This document shows, piece after piece, positions 37,303 to 47,535 of a stretch of DNA of 64,000 nucleotides. This stretch comes from Hormiphora californensis (Eukaryota > Ctenophora > Tentaculata > Cydippida > Pleurobrachiidae). Position numbers and translations under genes: made by a program. Location: positions 743,243 through 807,242 of the forward strand of contig CM035359.1 in the NCBI GenBank assembly GCA_020137815.1, written 5' to 3'. Every line of letters begins with the position of its first letter. Position 1 is the first letter of the stretch. The notes under the pieces were generated by a model that saw only the letters and a list, made by a program, of their open reading frames with translations, searched no databases and was not told the origin of the DNA.

Positions 37303-37460
37303 CCGTCATTGAGCGCTGAGAACTGAGGTCTCAGGGAATAGCCGTCATTGAGCGCTGAGAACTGAGGTCTCAGGGAATAGCCGTCATTGAGCGCTGAGAA
37401 CTGATGTCTCAGTGGTAAATAGTATGACCTGAATCTGAGGTTCAGGCACGACTGTTTTCC
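37303..37460. repeat. 39-bp CTGAGGTCTCAGGGAATAGCC tandem repeat
   Basis: Three units right of the MULE, continuing the units left of it (33000-33072). The last unit runs into AATAGTATGACCTGAATC and CAGGCACGACTGTTTTCC as in the 19-kb family. Confidence 0.85.
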
Positions 37461-37470
37461 CCCATTTGTA

Positions 37471-37776
37471 TGAGGGGCGCGCGGCTATAAACTGTAACAC
37501 GCGGCAAAATTTGTTTTATATCGGCCGCGCGTTTTGATCTTGTTTCAACAAGAATTATTTGCATTATGTATCCATAATGCTACGTTTCCCTGCCCTCTTC
37601 GCTATTCAACTCGCCCAACGAGTAAGCTGTCCGCAAAATGGGGATTTGTGTTTTTCGAATTTTTGAACAAAACGCAGAACAGATTTTTCAATTTCTCCAT
37701 TTTCCCCGATCAAAACGCGCGGCCGATATAAAACAAATTTTGCCGCGTGTTACAGTTTATAGCCGCGCGCCCCTCA
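37471..37776. mobile_element. 306-bp MITE with TA target duplication
   Basis: ~75-bp TIRs: TGAGGGGCGCGCGGCTATAA / TTATAGCCGCGCGCCCCTCA. TA at 37469-37470 and 37777-37778. Non-coding interior of ~155 bp. TA duplication suggests mobilisation by a Tc1/mariner-type enzyme. Confidence 0.75.
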
Positions 37777-37934
37777 TAAAATTTCAATTGTTTGCGTGTG
37801 CGCATGTTACTCCGCAAGTGTCAGATCGCGCGCGCCGTGAGGTTGCCCCTCGCAACGAAAGTGTGACCAAAAAATGTCCCTCTACCGATTAGTTAGTATA
37901 CCAAAATGTCGTTTTCGAATTCTAATTTCTAACC

Positions 37935-38010
37935 CTGCTATACCTTTTTACAAAGTAAAAAGGCATCCGGGTGAATGCCTTCGGCATTTACCCGGGCAGG
38001 GAAAAATCAT
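37935..38010. repeat. Short hairpin CCCGGGTAAATGCC family
   Basis: TACTTTTTAC-type and GGTGAATGCCTTCGGCATT hairpins. The same GGTGAATGCCTTCGGCATTC hairpin recurs at 53568-53590, so it is a dispersed short element. Confidence 0.5.
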
Positions 38011-38149
38011 TTAATAATTGTTGAGTGTTCTTTTAAAACAAACCTGAATCTCTGTAGAAAAATCAGCTCAGTTTCTGCGTGGGCTGCAAGTTCCTCGGCT
38101 GTCGTTGGATAACCCTTTCCCTCCCTGACCACCGGGTCAATTTGGATCT

Positions 38150-38585
38150 GAGGGGGGGGGGGGGTTAATTTGATATTGGGGGCGGGGTGGGGAGGGGTGG
38201 GGTGGGGGGTTAGTTTGATATTAGGGTGGGGTGGAGGGTTAAGTTGATATTGGTAATTGGGGTGGGGTGGGGTGGGGTGGAGACTGGAGGGTTAGTTTGA
38301 TATGGGGGGGGGGCGGGGTGGGAAGGGTTAAGTTGATATTGGGGTGGGGTGGGGGTGTGGTGGAGGGTTAATTTGATATTGGAGTGGGGTGGGAAGGGTT
38401 AATTTAATATTGGGGTGGGGCGGGGTGGGGGTGGGGTGGAGGGTAAATTTGATATTGGGGTGGGGCGGGATGGGGTGGGGTGGAGGGTTAATTTGATATT
38501 TTGATATTGGGGTGGGGCGGGGTGGGGTGGGGCGGAGGGTTAATTTAATATTGGTGTGGGCCGTGGGGTGGAAGGGGAGGGTTGT
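38150..38585. repeat. G-rich GGGGTGGGGTGG/TTTGATATT minisatellite
   Basis: Repeated modules GGGGTGGGGTGGAGGGTTAA then TTTGATATTGG. Many runs of four or more G close together on the plus strand give strong G-quadruplex potential. Confidence 0.9.
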
Positions 38586-38893
38586 TGGACTGTAATGTAG
38601 TTGTGAGACAATTGAAGGGGATTGATCGGAGAATGCCACCTTTTGTAAAACTGAACAATTCCAGGATGTAAAGTAGCACGGCCTCATTAACAGCTATATC
38701 ACACAATGACTATAATATATCACACCCTGTCAGATTGACCGAGGGAGCAGGGTGGCACCTTGTATTATAGGAGTCACACCTCTATCTAGGTGTGGATTTC
38801 ACACCTCATTGGGGATCAGGTGCCTACTACTACCTACAGCTAGTACTACTATTATAAAACAGCTATCCAGTAAGGGACCACATTTCTGTCGTG

Positions 38894-40377
38894 ATGTATT
38901 GTTTGTTGCTGGTTGTGGCTCTTGTTGGTTCAGTACAGGGGGATAGTGTTGTGGTGACGAGTAAGGAGGGTTCACAATCCAGACCAGCACCCTGTTCAAG
39001 AGTGTGCTCCGGTACCACAGGTAATTATAATACTGATTAATTAACATAATCACTCTAATTGACTAATTGAATAACCAGTGGTTATTCAATTAGTGATTAG
39101 AGTTATTAACCACCCTAATCACTCTAATTACTATATTTTGACTAATTGATTAATTGTATAATAATATATTACCACCCTAATCACTCTGATTAATAATTGA
39201 CTATTACCACTCTAATCACTCTAATAATTAGTTTGCTAATTACTCTAATCACTCTATTTGCAGCAAGGGGTAAGACCCCATGGGTAAGATATGGCGAGAC
39301 CGGTGTTAAAGTTAGTGTAGATATTAGTGGATGTGGTTTTGTTGAGGTACCCAACATTGTAACATCTCTAGAGGGAAGAAGTCATCACTGGATCGTGCAA
39401 GGTAACTATAAGTTAATTAATAATTAATTAGTTAATTAATTAGTTCAAGGTAACTAGTTAATTAATAATTAATTAGTCCATCTAGTTCTCCTACATACTA
39501 AGGGTTGAGCTAAATAGTAAAAGTATATCCCCTAACTATTTGTGCGTGGTATTGATATATGACATAATGTATTACAAAAAGGGTATTCCTATGGAACAGC
39601 ATGTTGAGGAGGAGTAACAAGTAAATATCTTAGCATATTATATTGTGAACTTTTCCCATGTAGTTGGGAAGTGGGGAAGCAAGTATACGAACCATGATAT
39701 TTGAATATTAATACTATATTTGACATGTATTATGGTTTAACTTTCTTTATAATTTATCGCTCCTCTACCACCTCTTTCGACTGAATATAAGATATGTTAT
39801 GATATATACTAAACAGCTGTAGATATTGAAACAGCTGCAGATATGAAACATGGGAATATGGGGATAATATTCCTAATATGGATGGATAACTATAAACGAG
39901 AAGAGATTGGTTCGTGTCTAATGATTTGTACTTTAGGTGCCTCGTCCGTGTACAACGCTACCCCAACTACATTTACCATCTACCTTACACTCAACAACAG
40001 ATCCGACATCTATAATGTGAGTTCTAATAATCCATTTGGATGAAATGTTCATAGATTTCATGAAGTTGCACAGGAAAATATACAGCGCTATATGGATATA
40101 TGTATAGTGTCATGCGTACACTATAACAGGGGTCAATAGAGTTTGTTCATTGCAATGTTCAATCAAATAGTTAAAATGAAATATATCTGCCAGTTCAATC
40201 AGTTTATTTAACCTAGTGCGCCTTGTTCACGTGTTCAACCTTGTTTAACACGTGTAGTTTGTTTAACACGTGCAGTTTGTTTAACACGTGAACCAATTGT
40301 TTAACACGTGTCCCTTTCAGTTCGCTCATGCTGACAAATGGAATGTGGATTGGGTAGCAGTCGGTTACATTTGTTAG
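38894..40377 (+). CDS. Small secreted protein, 133 aa, four exons
   Basis: Exons 38894-39020, 39264-39401, 39937-40016 and 40321-40377 (stop TAG) join at canonical GT/AG sites with phases 1, 1 and 0 that all agree, totalling 402 nt. Residues 1-16 (MYCLLLVVALVGSVQG) are a clear signal peptide, so the product is exported. The mature part has four cysteines (APCSRVCSG, ISGCGF, and the C-terminal residue of DWVAVGYIC). A conserved-looking pattern follows: TPWVRYG, SHHWIVQGASSVYN, FTIYL, and KWNVDWVAVGYIC. I recall similar W-x-x-Y ... HW ... SSxY ... W-x-V/I-x-W patterns in unnamed extracellular proteins of marine invertebrates and fishes, probably a beta-sandwich, possibly lectin-like; that assignment is inference. 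No neighbours share the pathway. Introns 2 and 3 hold TTAATTAA-rich and CACGTG-rich stretches. Confidence 0.75.
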
Positions 40378-40420
40378 TCTGAACACGTGGTACTTGGGGA
40401 CATGTTAGCCTGAACACGTG
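40228..40420 (+). promoter_or_regulatory. Cluster of CACGTG E-boxes in and after the last intron
   Basis: TTTAACACGTG or GAACACGTGG occurs at about 40228, 40249, 40267, 40287, 40305, 40383 and 40418. At least four are spaced about 18-20 bp inside intron 3 of the secreted-protein gene. It may be a bHLH-binding cluster or simply a short tandem repeat. Confidence 0.4.
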
Positions 40421-40429
40421 GTACTCATG

Positions 40430-41940
40430 GGGATCAGTGATATGTAATGGATTTAGATTTGTAATTACTAATTCATTAATGAATTGAGATTTGTAATGTC
40501 TGCCTGAACTTTGATTCAGTTCCCACCACTACAAATACACAGCTGCACGTCCTTGGTTACGAAGTCACCCCTATTATTGCTAGCGCAGAGGGGGAATTTC
40601 ATTACCAATGCACGTCCCTAGTATTAGTGTGATATGCAGCCGTATCATGACATGATGTCAAAATATCGCATTCAAGAACTTAATGGTCACCCAATGGTTT
40701 CCATGTCACCTTAGAAACCAACCCGTTACATAAGGGATCCTACTAGCTAAATATCATACTGTTATTGTTGACCCGATCTGAGCGCACTCTCGCGGGTACT
40801 TACCCTACTTGCTGAATGCCCTACTTGCCGAATTAAATGGTCGGTAGGGAGGGCATTCGGCAGGTAGGGTAGGATGTATTGTCGGTGGAGAGGGTTAGGG
40901 TTACAGTTATTTACTGTGACGGCCGTTTATATCATTTTATTAAACTATTTAGTAAATCACAGCACGAGACCTGACATCGCGATTTTAAGATCTAATGGGA
41001 GCGGGTTATATTTTTAATATATGCAATAATATTGCATATATATCCAGTACTAACATGTCGCCCCCCCCCCTGATCCCTTATATTTCTCACTTATGATATT
41101 TTATCGATATATATATTTTATCGAAAACTATCGATAAATTCAAGATACTTCATGGAGCCCCTCGGCTACTTATCAGATAAGTTATCTCTTCCTCGCGAGA
41201 CTGCCCTGTCAGATAGCATGGAGCCCAGAACCTGTCAAATATGGTGTGTGCGAGACTACTAGATTCCTTCTGTCATATATGGTGTGTGCGAGACTACTAG
41301 GATCTTCCCCTGTCATATATTGACAAGCAAGTAGCAAGTAGCTTGTAGCAAGAAGCAAGTAACTTGTAGTAAACCTCCAGACAGGAAACAAACAGACTGT
41401 CATTATACATGTCATAATATAATACTGGTAAATATATGTCATATAATGCTGGTAAATATATGTCATGAGTTATTTGAGCTGGCGCGGCCATTGCAATTTG
41501 GCACTGGACGCCCTGTTATTACTTATTTTCCCCTTGATGAGAAATGATAAACTTAATGCCATCTTCCTTGAAAGAAGGGAATTGGGTTTCCAATCTTAAT
41601 TATCACATGACGAGACTAACAGTGACAGTAATCTAAAGATCACCATGGTGACAGTAATGTGATATGCTGTTCAACCAATATATAGAGAGGTGCAGGGGCT
41701 TATTTTTGGGTATCTGGTATAATTCATACTTTATCATTTAGGATAAAGTATCATGTGTTTGGACTGCTGCAGAATCACACTCATGTGACATGGTCAGATC
41801 ACATATATGGGATACATGAATTAGACAACCAATCAGGAGGACCTTCTCACATGTCACAATTTCATTAGAAGTTCACCCACCTCATCCAAGCCTTTAACTT
41901 GACAACCTTTCAAATATATAGAGTTGAAAGTCCTTCAATG
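40430..41940. other. No gene recognised
   Basis: AT-rich sequence with short local duplications: CCTACTTGCCGAAT pairs with ATTCGGCAGGTAGG near 40810-40870; ATATGGTGTGTGCGAGACTACTAG is repeated at 41240 and 41277; AAGCAAGTAGCTTG repeats near 41325-41370. No exon with both splice sites and open frame was found. Confidence 0.4.
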
Positions 41941-42027
41941 AAGGTCGGTAAAAGCGATAATTGGGGGGGGGGGGGGGGAGAAATCCCAGGAAATTAGGAT
42001 ATCACAATCCTTTTGCGCTTCACAGAT

Positions 42028-42330
42028 TGTATGATAAAGTTCAAGAGCCTCCAAGAACGGACCACACCCAGAAGAGACCACTCCAAGAGCGGACCACACC
42101 CAGAAGAGACTACTCCAAGAGCGGACCCGATCAAGAAGAGATCACGCGCAGGGGATATACCACACACCCAGAAGATGTCCGCGCGGCGTTGCACTTGGGC
42201 ATGTGACATCTTTTGCACGTGGTATCCCTTACGCGTGCACGTGGTAGCTCTTCTGCACGTGGTAGCTCTTCTAGACGGGGTGCTCTCCTGGTCACCGCTC
42301 TTGGATGCTCTTGGAGGCTCTTGAACACTT
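42028..42330. mobile_element. ~300-bp imperfect foldback
   Basis: GTTCAAGAGCCTCCAAGA pairs with TCTTGGAGGCTCTTGAAC. Inside, CCACACCCAGAAGAG units (left) and CACGTGGTAGCTCTTCT units (right) form a looser stem. Confidence 0.65.
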
Positions 42331-42538
42331 CATTATGGTTCACTATACACTACACCGTCTATATTCTTTGAGAAAATAGCACAATTCGTATGAGCATATT
42401 TTGCTGTCCTATTTTCTTCATGATCTCATTAATTCGCCGTGTAATTACATGTAAGTGATTGGGACAAAGGCTCACCACCATTATAGGGAGGATCAAAGTC
42501 TCCTGACTCTAATGGAGACATACTGGAGTTGGTCGCAC

Positions 42539-42895
42539 GCGTTGAGATCTCAACCGCGTGATACACACTGAAGTTTCGAAGTTTTTCGGCTGAGAAATCA
42601 TTTGTAAGAGGCTAATTTCTTTACTGGTACATCTCTCGAGGTGTACTTTATCCAATATCCATACTGAGTCAATTTCACCGTTTTTTGGTACTTTTGGCTA
42701 AACCGGTCACAGTTGTGAGTTGTCCCATTTCACCAAAAACGGTACTTTACTTACTCAGTGTGGATAAAGGACGCCTCGAGAGATGTACCAGTGAAGAAAT
42801 TAGCCTCTTGGAAATGATTCTAAAATGGTTGATTCCATATTTCCGTGAAACTTCGAACTTTGCAGTGTGTGTCACGCGGTTGAGATCTTGAACAG
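42539..42895. mobile_element. ~355-bp foldback
   Basis: GTTGAGATCTCAACCGCGTG / CACGCGGTTGAGATCTTGAA and AAGAGGCTAATTTCTTTACTGGTACATCTCTCGAGG-type arms pair around a loop near 42700. Arms are diverged by several percent. No coding. Confidence 0.65.
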
Positions 42896-42899
42896 ACAT

Positions 42900-43760
42900 A
42901 AATTATCTGGGGGTTTAAATTCTTCCCAAACTTGCATCAGCATATATTTGAGTTTTTTTCCCACAACATGTATATATTATAAGCTGTAATCATATCTTAC
43001 TATATAATGCGAAAAGGGGTGAAACTTGATCCCCCCATGCATGTTTGGTGGTCCCTAAATCGTCGTCATCAAGATCAGATCACATCACCCAAAATGCATG
43101 ATTAGATCACCCCACTGAGGATCAGATCCCCCCCCATGATCAGATCATCCCATTGAGGATCAGATCACCCCACCCATGATCAGATCACCCCACTGAGGAT
43201 CAGATCATCCCAGTGAGTATCAGATCCCACATTTCACCCAGTAGTCCACTGTGCGTGATGAGATCCCCATATAGAGTAGAAAATTGGCGAAGACAGAGAG
43301 AGAAAGAGAGACAGACAGAGACAGAGAGAATGAGCGACGGGCTCGGCCCCTCTCGGCCGAAGGCCGAATTACATTGACTAGTAAAAATATAATACGTTTA
43401 GGAGCATTCTCTTTGTCTCGTTCTCAACAATGTCTATTAGACATGGTATGGGAGGGGAGGGGCAGCGTAGCTAGTTCGAGACTGCAAAATATTGTTGTAT
43501 ATCGCACCATCATGCAGCTAACTAATACCATATATAATACCCTGTATATAGCACATATATATACTATAGCACATATATATACTGCCACAGCGCACCACGC
43601 GTTAGTTTCCCAGCAAACATATAAATGGGGTGGCACCTATTAGATATGGGGTATTTTTAAGATTGGGGGGATTCTGTTCTGCAGTTCCATAGAACGACTA
43701 TATAATATCAGTTTCAAACTTTAATCAACTACAATGTAAAACTATTTATCGGATGCTTAT
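42900..43760. other. Local repeats only
   Basis: 43060-43230 is a tandem GATCAGATCACCCCA(CTGAG/CATGA)-type repeat. 43290-43330 is GACAGAGA-rich. No supported gene. Confidence 0.6.
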
Positions 43761-43769
43761 TGTAATGGG

Positions 43770-44350
43770 GAACATGCCAGCTGTGTCTATGTCACCAAGG
43801 GAAAAGAGCCATTTGAATTTTCTGTGATGGCAATGCCACAGCCCCATACCTCACCGAGTGTCTTGCTGATTAATATACTTACTTTTCAACACTACTTTAT
43901 TAATTTGAGAAGGAGAAAACTAAACTTCCTCACTAATATACTTACTATAATAAGAACTACTAACTGTTCAACTTTAACCAATTTATTAAACTTCCTTATA
44001 TTTATGTTGTATTATCATTCCAGTTCTAAATTATACTAAATTATTCTAATTCTACGCCTGAATTCAAGTTGCTACTAAACTATCCGCACTCCTTTTGACT
44101 GATAAATTTCTGTTCTAAAAGCAAAGCAGGGAAAGTAGCTAAATAACTTCTCAGCTGTGCTAAAAGAAAAGCAGGGAAAGTAGCTAAATCATTCAACTAA
44201 TATAATAATAACTAATCCAAACAAAACTCATTCTTGCAATTGCAGCCATGTAATATTCACTACATAATTAACAGTAGTAATTAGTAATTCAGAGATACAT
44301 GGCTATGTGATGGTGTTTGTGTATCATGAAGTAACAATGAATTGAACACA
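43770..44350. other. No gene recognised
   Basis: AT-rich. GTGTCTATGTCACCAAGG at 43780 matches 22.01 kb. AAAGCAGGGAAAGTAGCTAAAT is duplicated at 44118 and 44169. Confidence 0.4.
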
Positions 44351-44351
44351 C

Positions 44352-44484
44352 ATTACCTGGTATCCAAGACACCTCACACTCAGGCCGCTTCGCGCGCCGG
44401 CAAGGGAGGGGTAACTTCGTTACCAAACACGTTACCTGGTATCCAAGACACCTCACACTCAGGGAGTGTTACCAAACACGTTAC
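44352..44484 (-). repeat. Duplication carrying extra 5' splice sites
   Basis: On the minus strand CTGAGTGTGAGGTGTCTTGG then ATACCAGGTAA occurs twice (44352-44388 and 44430-44466), and CAGGTAACGTGTTTGGTAAC occurs twice. Each copy contains an AG|GTAA(C/T)G donor, giving three donors in 130 bp. Confidence 0.7.
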
Positions 44485-44610
44485 CTGATCATCAGGGTGT
44501 ATTCTGCAGACAAACTGCCTCGTTTGTTTCTCATTGTGGGCAGGTAAGGTATCCAGCTGTATCCTCTGGGCCGGTCCCCCTCCATGCTTTATTAGCCGTG
44601 TATCTGACGA
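44485..44610 (-). CDS. Candidate internal exon, unrecognised
   Basis: Minus-strand exon of 126 nt with acceptor CTTTGCAG and donor GATCAG|GTAACG, phase 0 at both ends. It reads SSDTRLIKHGGGPAQRI, then QLDTLPAHNEKQTRQF, then VCRIHPDDQ. Composition is protein-like and both splice sites are good. The frame also stays open past the first donor for ~18 codons to a second donor (CCAG|GTAACG near 44435) within a duplicated segment, so the 3' end could be either. Family not recognised, no adjacent exon identified. Confidence 0.5.
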
Positions 44611-44619
44611 CTGCAAAGA

Positions 44620-45230
44620 CGTGTGTTATTATAGGCTAATATAATGGGTTACATGTGCAGGTTAATAAACGATAATCTCTGTTTAACATTAAATCGGAGT
44701 TTTACTTGAGTCACTGACGGCCCGCCCTCTGTTAAATTGTGCTACATACTGATACATGACAAGTATTTTGTTACATTTTATGCCGTTTTATGTTGAATCT
44801 TAAATATTATATCGAGAGAACTATTATAACATGTGCACCACTAGTATTATAAATTTAATATGTGGTAATGTATGTGAGACATAAGGGTGCAGCATTATAT
44901 TCAGTGATATAGCTGATAAATCTACTCTTGCAGACTTTAAAAGCTTTTTCCTTTAGATTTTAAAGTTTTTAAAAAGATACGCTTCATACACATTTATTGT
45001 ATGCTACATTATGAAATATTTTATGAAGGAGCACTGCATTGCTGCATTTCTAAATAAAAGCACATATTTTATCTTCTATTATAAGTTGGAATTAGTGTCG
45101 CTAGCAACCGTTTTTGCACGTGCAAATTAAAAAAGGGATGGGTTGGTTGATTCTGCACGTGCAGATGGGTATAACAGCGGAAGGGCAGTGCTGTTGGGCA
45201 AGAGTGAACGGACACTGTAAATCAACGGGT
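44620..45230. other. No gene recognised
   Basis: AT-rich spacer. TTGCACGTGCAAATT and CTGCACGTGCAGAT-type palindromes lie at 45114-45166. Confidence 0.4.
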
Positions 45231-45304
45231 TTTCTTGTCTTCTATTATACTTACAGCCTGTACATATCTAACTATATCTAATGCAAATTTGCACGGAAAT
45301 GTGA

Positions 45305-45398
45305 CACCCTATCGTCAGTGTGACGACGTGATCCGTCAGTGTGACGACGTGATCCGTCAGTGTGACGACATGATCCGTCAGTGTGACGACGTGATTCG
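45305..45398. repeat. 21-bp tandem repeat, ~4.5 copies
   Basis: Unit CGTCAGTGTGACGACGTGATC; 21 is a multiple of 3, giving a short repeated peptide frame (RQCDDVI). Not otherwise supported as coding. Confidence 0.9.
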
Positions 45399-45652
45399 TA
45401 GGTATCACGTATCACACGTGTTTAGAACTGCTTGCGACTTGAGGGGTCACATCACATGTATAAAAGGGAGAGAAAGAGAGAAAAAGAGAGGAATCACATC
45501 ACATAGCATATAGCAGACAGGCAGAGAGAAAAACATAGAAACAGACCCCTCGATTTGCGATCGGTACGATCGCCCCAGTTTTGCTAGTTTTAATAATATG
45601 GAAAAATAGACAGTTCATGTGTTGCCACGTTAGATATGAGTCTCATTATCAA

Positions 45653-45901
45653 TAAGTTGATGTAATAAATAGGGACAAATTGAGACTCGTTGATTTTATT
45701 TCAGGAATAACTCGACGTTTCGCCGTTCGACGGCATCATCAGGATAATCTCAAATTAATTTGTTTAAAGTAGTGTTGAAAAGTTTGAAAAAAAAAATTAA
45801 TTTGAGATTATCCTGATGATGCCGTCGAACGGCGAAACGTCGAGTTATTCCTGAAATAAAATCAACGAGTCTCAATTTGTCCCTATTTATTACATCAACT
45901 T
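45653..45901. mobile_element. ~250-bp foldback with hammerhead-like cores in both arms
   Basis: Arms start AAGTTGATGTAATAAATAGG and end CCTATTTATTACATCAACTT, almost perfect for over 110 bp around a short loop. Each arm contains CTGATGATGCCGTCGAACGG followed by CGAAACGTC when read outward. Confidence 0.85.
45802..45875 (+). ncRNA. Hammerhead-ribozyme-like motif
   Basis: CTGATGA (45813-45819) fits the CUGANGA core; TGCCGTCGAACGGC makes stem II; GAAA (45834-45837) completes the core; ACGTC follows, with predicted cleavage after C45841. The minimal ACGU stem III would be self-complementary between two molecules, as known for short-stem type I hammerheads of retroelements. Outer stem I pairing TTGAGA (45802-45807) with TCTCAA (45870-45875) is present, but only two base pairs adjoin the core. 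The mirrored arm carries the same core on the minus strand (about 45714-45742). Confidence 0.4.
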
Positions 45902-46075
45902 AAAATAGACAGTTTCTAAGTAATTTGGATAAAATAATTTTCATCATTTAAACCTTTAGTACCAATAGTGTTCGGACCTCTCCGGGTTTGAAGAACACAA
46001 CACATATTGTTTTAATCAACTTTTGTAAAATGCTGTTTGACGGTGCTGATCAAAACCAGGAAACAGACGGTTATC

Positions 46076-46374
46076 CGAACCGAACCGAAACCGAACCGAA
46101 CCGAACCGAACCGAACCGAACCGAACCGAACCGAACCGAACCGAACCGAACCGAACCGAACCGAACCGAACCGAACCGAACCGAACCGAACCGAACCGAA
46201 CCGAACCGAACCGAACCGAACCGAACCGAACCGAACCGAACCGAACCGAACCGAACCGAACCGAACCGAACCGAACCGAACCGAACCGAACCGAACCGAA
46301 CCGAACCGAACCGAACCGAACCGAACCGAACCGAACCGAACCGAACCGAACCGAACCGAACCGAACCGAACCGA
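46076..46374. repeat. (CCGAA)n microsatellite, ~60 units
   Basis: Near-perfect pentanucleotide run. Because 5 is prime to 3, all frames of both strands stay open (EPNRT, GSVRF). These are artefacts. Confidence 0.98.
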
Positions 46375-46650
46375 AAAAAAGTTTGAGCTCCACAAACCGA
46401 ACCGAACAGAAAAAAAATTCGACCTCTATGAACCGAACCGAATCAAAGAGTTTTTTGACCTCCATGCCATAAAACGAACCGAACCGAACCGAAAAAATGT
46501 TTGACCTCCATAAACCGAACCGAACCGAACCGAAAAAATTTTTGGCCTCCATAAACCGAACCGAACCGAAAAAATTTTTGACCTCCATAAACCGAACCGA
46601 ACAAAATTTTTGTCTCCATAAACCGAACCGAACCGAACTTGAAAATCGTA
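46375..46650. repeat. ~35-45 bp repeat derived from the CCGAA array
   Basis: Units of AAAAATTTTTGACCTCCATA then AACCGAACCGAACCGAA with decreasing CCGAA number. It reads as a decaying higher-order array at the right edge of the microsatellite. Confidence 0.9.
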
Positions 46651-47035
46651 AACCGTATGTTTCCTTTAATCAAAACAGGGTCTGCAGCACCATAGACTTT
46701 GGTTGGTTGGTTGGTATGAGTGATTTGACTTTGCATCTGAATGAAAACCATAGTGGTTTCATGTCATTTAGACATTTAGTACAAGACAATAAATATAATT
46801 CCGGGGAAGTTTATTCGCAATTTAACTCTGTGTGGCAACGTTTTTCTAAGAAGGTTCCATTCAAGCGGTCTAAAAACCATTCATGCATTTTTACTAAATA
46901 CCATTCAGGTGTGGTCGCGTTTAGTAAAAGGTATTGCCATACATAGCTAAAGTTTGCCTGGCTAGACTGTGCTTCGGGCGCCCCGAAGTAAGGGAAGGGT
47001 TAGAATATAACATAGCTAAAGTACTAAATACCGTA
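46650..47035. other. No supported gene
   Basis: A plus-strand frame continues from the CCGAA array through 46946 without a stop (LTLHLNENHSGFMSFRHL, SQFNSVWQRFSKKVPF). Its non-repetitive part looks moderately protein-like, but there is no start or splice site independent of the array. Confidence 0.3.
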
Positions 47036-47036
47036 A

Positions 47037-47380
47037 TCTGGGGTAACTTTGTTTTGCAGGGTAACTTTTGACACTTTCAAAATTTGACTTCAGTCCAAAA
47101 TTACCAACAGAATAACAGATAACGAGAGATTTGGAAACTCTTTTGGATGTTCTGAATAATGAGTTCAGAGCAAGAATTAAATAGGGAAGAAAATCGAAAA
47201 ATACTGGGTTTGACCTGGAATTGAACCAGGGATCTCCAGAGAGACATGCTCGGAGCTATAAACCACTAAGCTACCAAACCCTATATATAGTCCTAAACAA
47301 GAGGGTTCATTTATTTATCATTGCAAAATGTGTCCAAAGTTACCCCACCCTCATTCCAAAGTTACCCCATGCCCTAAAAC
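47037..47380. mobile_element. TIR element containing a tRNA-like sequence
   Basis: CTGGGGTAACTTTG at 47038 and again GGGTAACTTTTGACAC at 47060 face GTGTCCAAAGTTACCCCAC and CCAAAGTTACCCCATG at 47330-47370. A tRNA-like sequence lies inside on the minus strand. Confidence 0.55.
47206..47281 (-). tRNA. tRNA-like sequence (probable pseudogene or SINE head)
   Basis: 76 nt on the minus strand. Acceptor stem GGGTTTG/CAAACCC pairs fully. D arm AGCT-loop-AGCT with a box-A-like TAGCTTAGTGG. T arm CCTGG TTCAATT CCAGG pairs fully with a box-B-like GGTTCAATTCC. Spacing is exactly that of a tRNA, but the anticodon stem CGAGC/TCTGG has two mismatches. The loop ATGTCTC would place GTC (Asp) at the anticodon, without matching tRNA-Asp elsewhere. 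The internal promoter boxes look usable; a functional tRNA is unlikely. Confidence 0.55.
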
Positions 47381-47535
47381 CCCACTTACACTAAAATACA
47401 GGTTAATTAATGTAATTAAATGAGAGGGGACCAAAAATTTCATTAGTTATATTTGGTGTACTGGATCTGGAACGGGATTATTTGGTTCAAAAATTTTCGA
47501 GTGTGGTTCTGGCAAGGAGTTATTTTAGGAGAAAA

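Noticed and set aside
41209-41491. Minus-strand start MAAPAQITHDIYLP in good context
   Set aside because: The frame runs into local tandem duplications (YLPALYDIYLPVL, LLASCYKLLATC) and has no convincing donor.
45988-46588. EPNRT and GSVRF repeat proteins
   Set aside because: Pentanucleotide array leaves every frame open; no independent start, domain or splice site.
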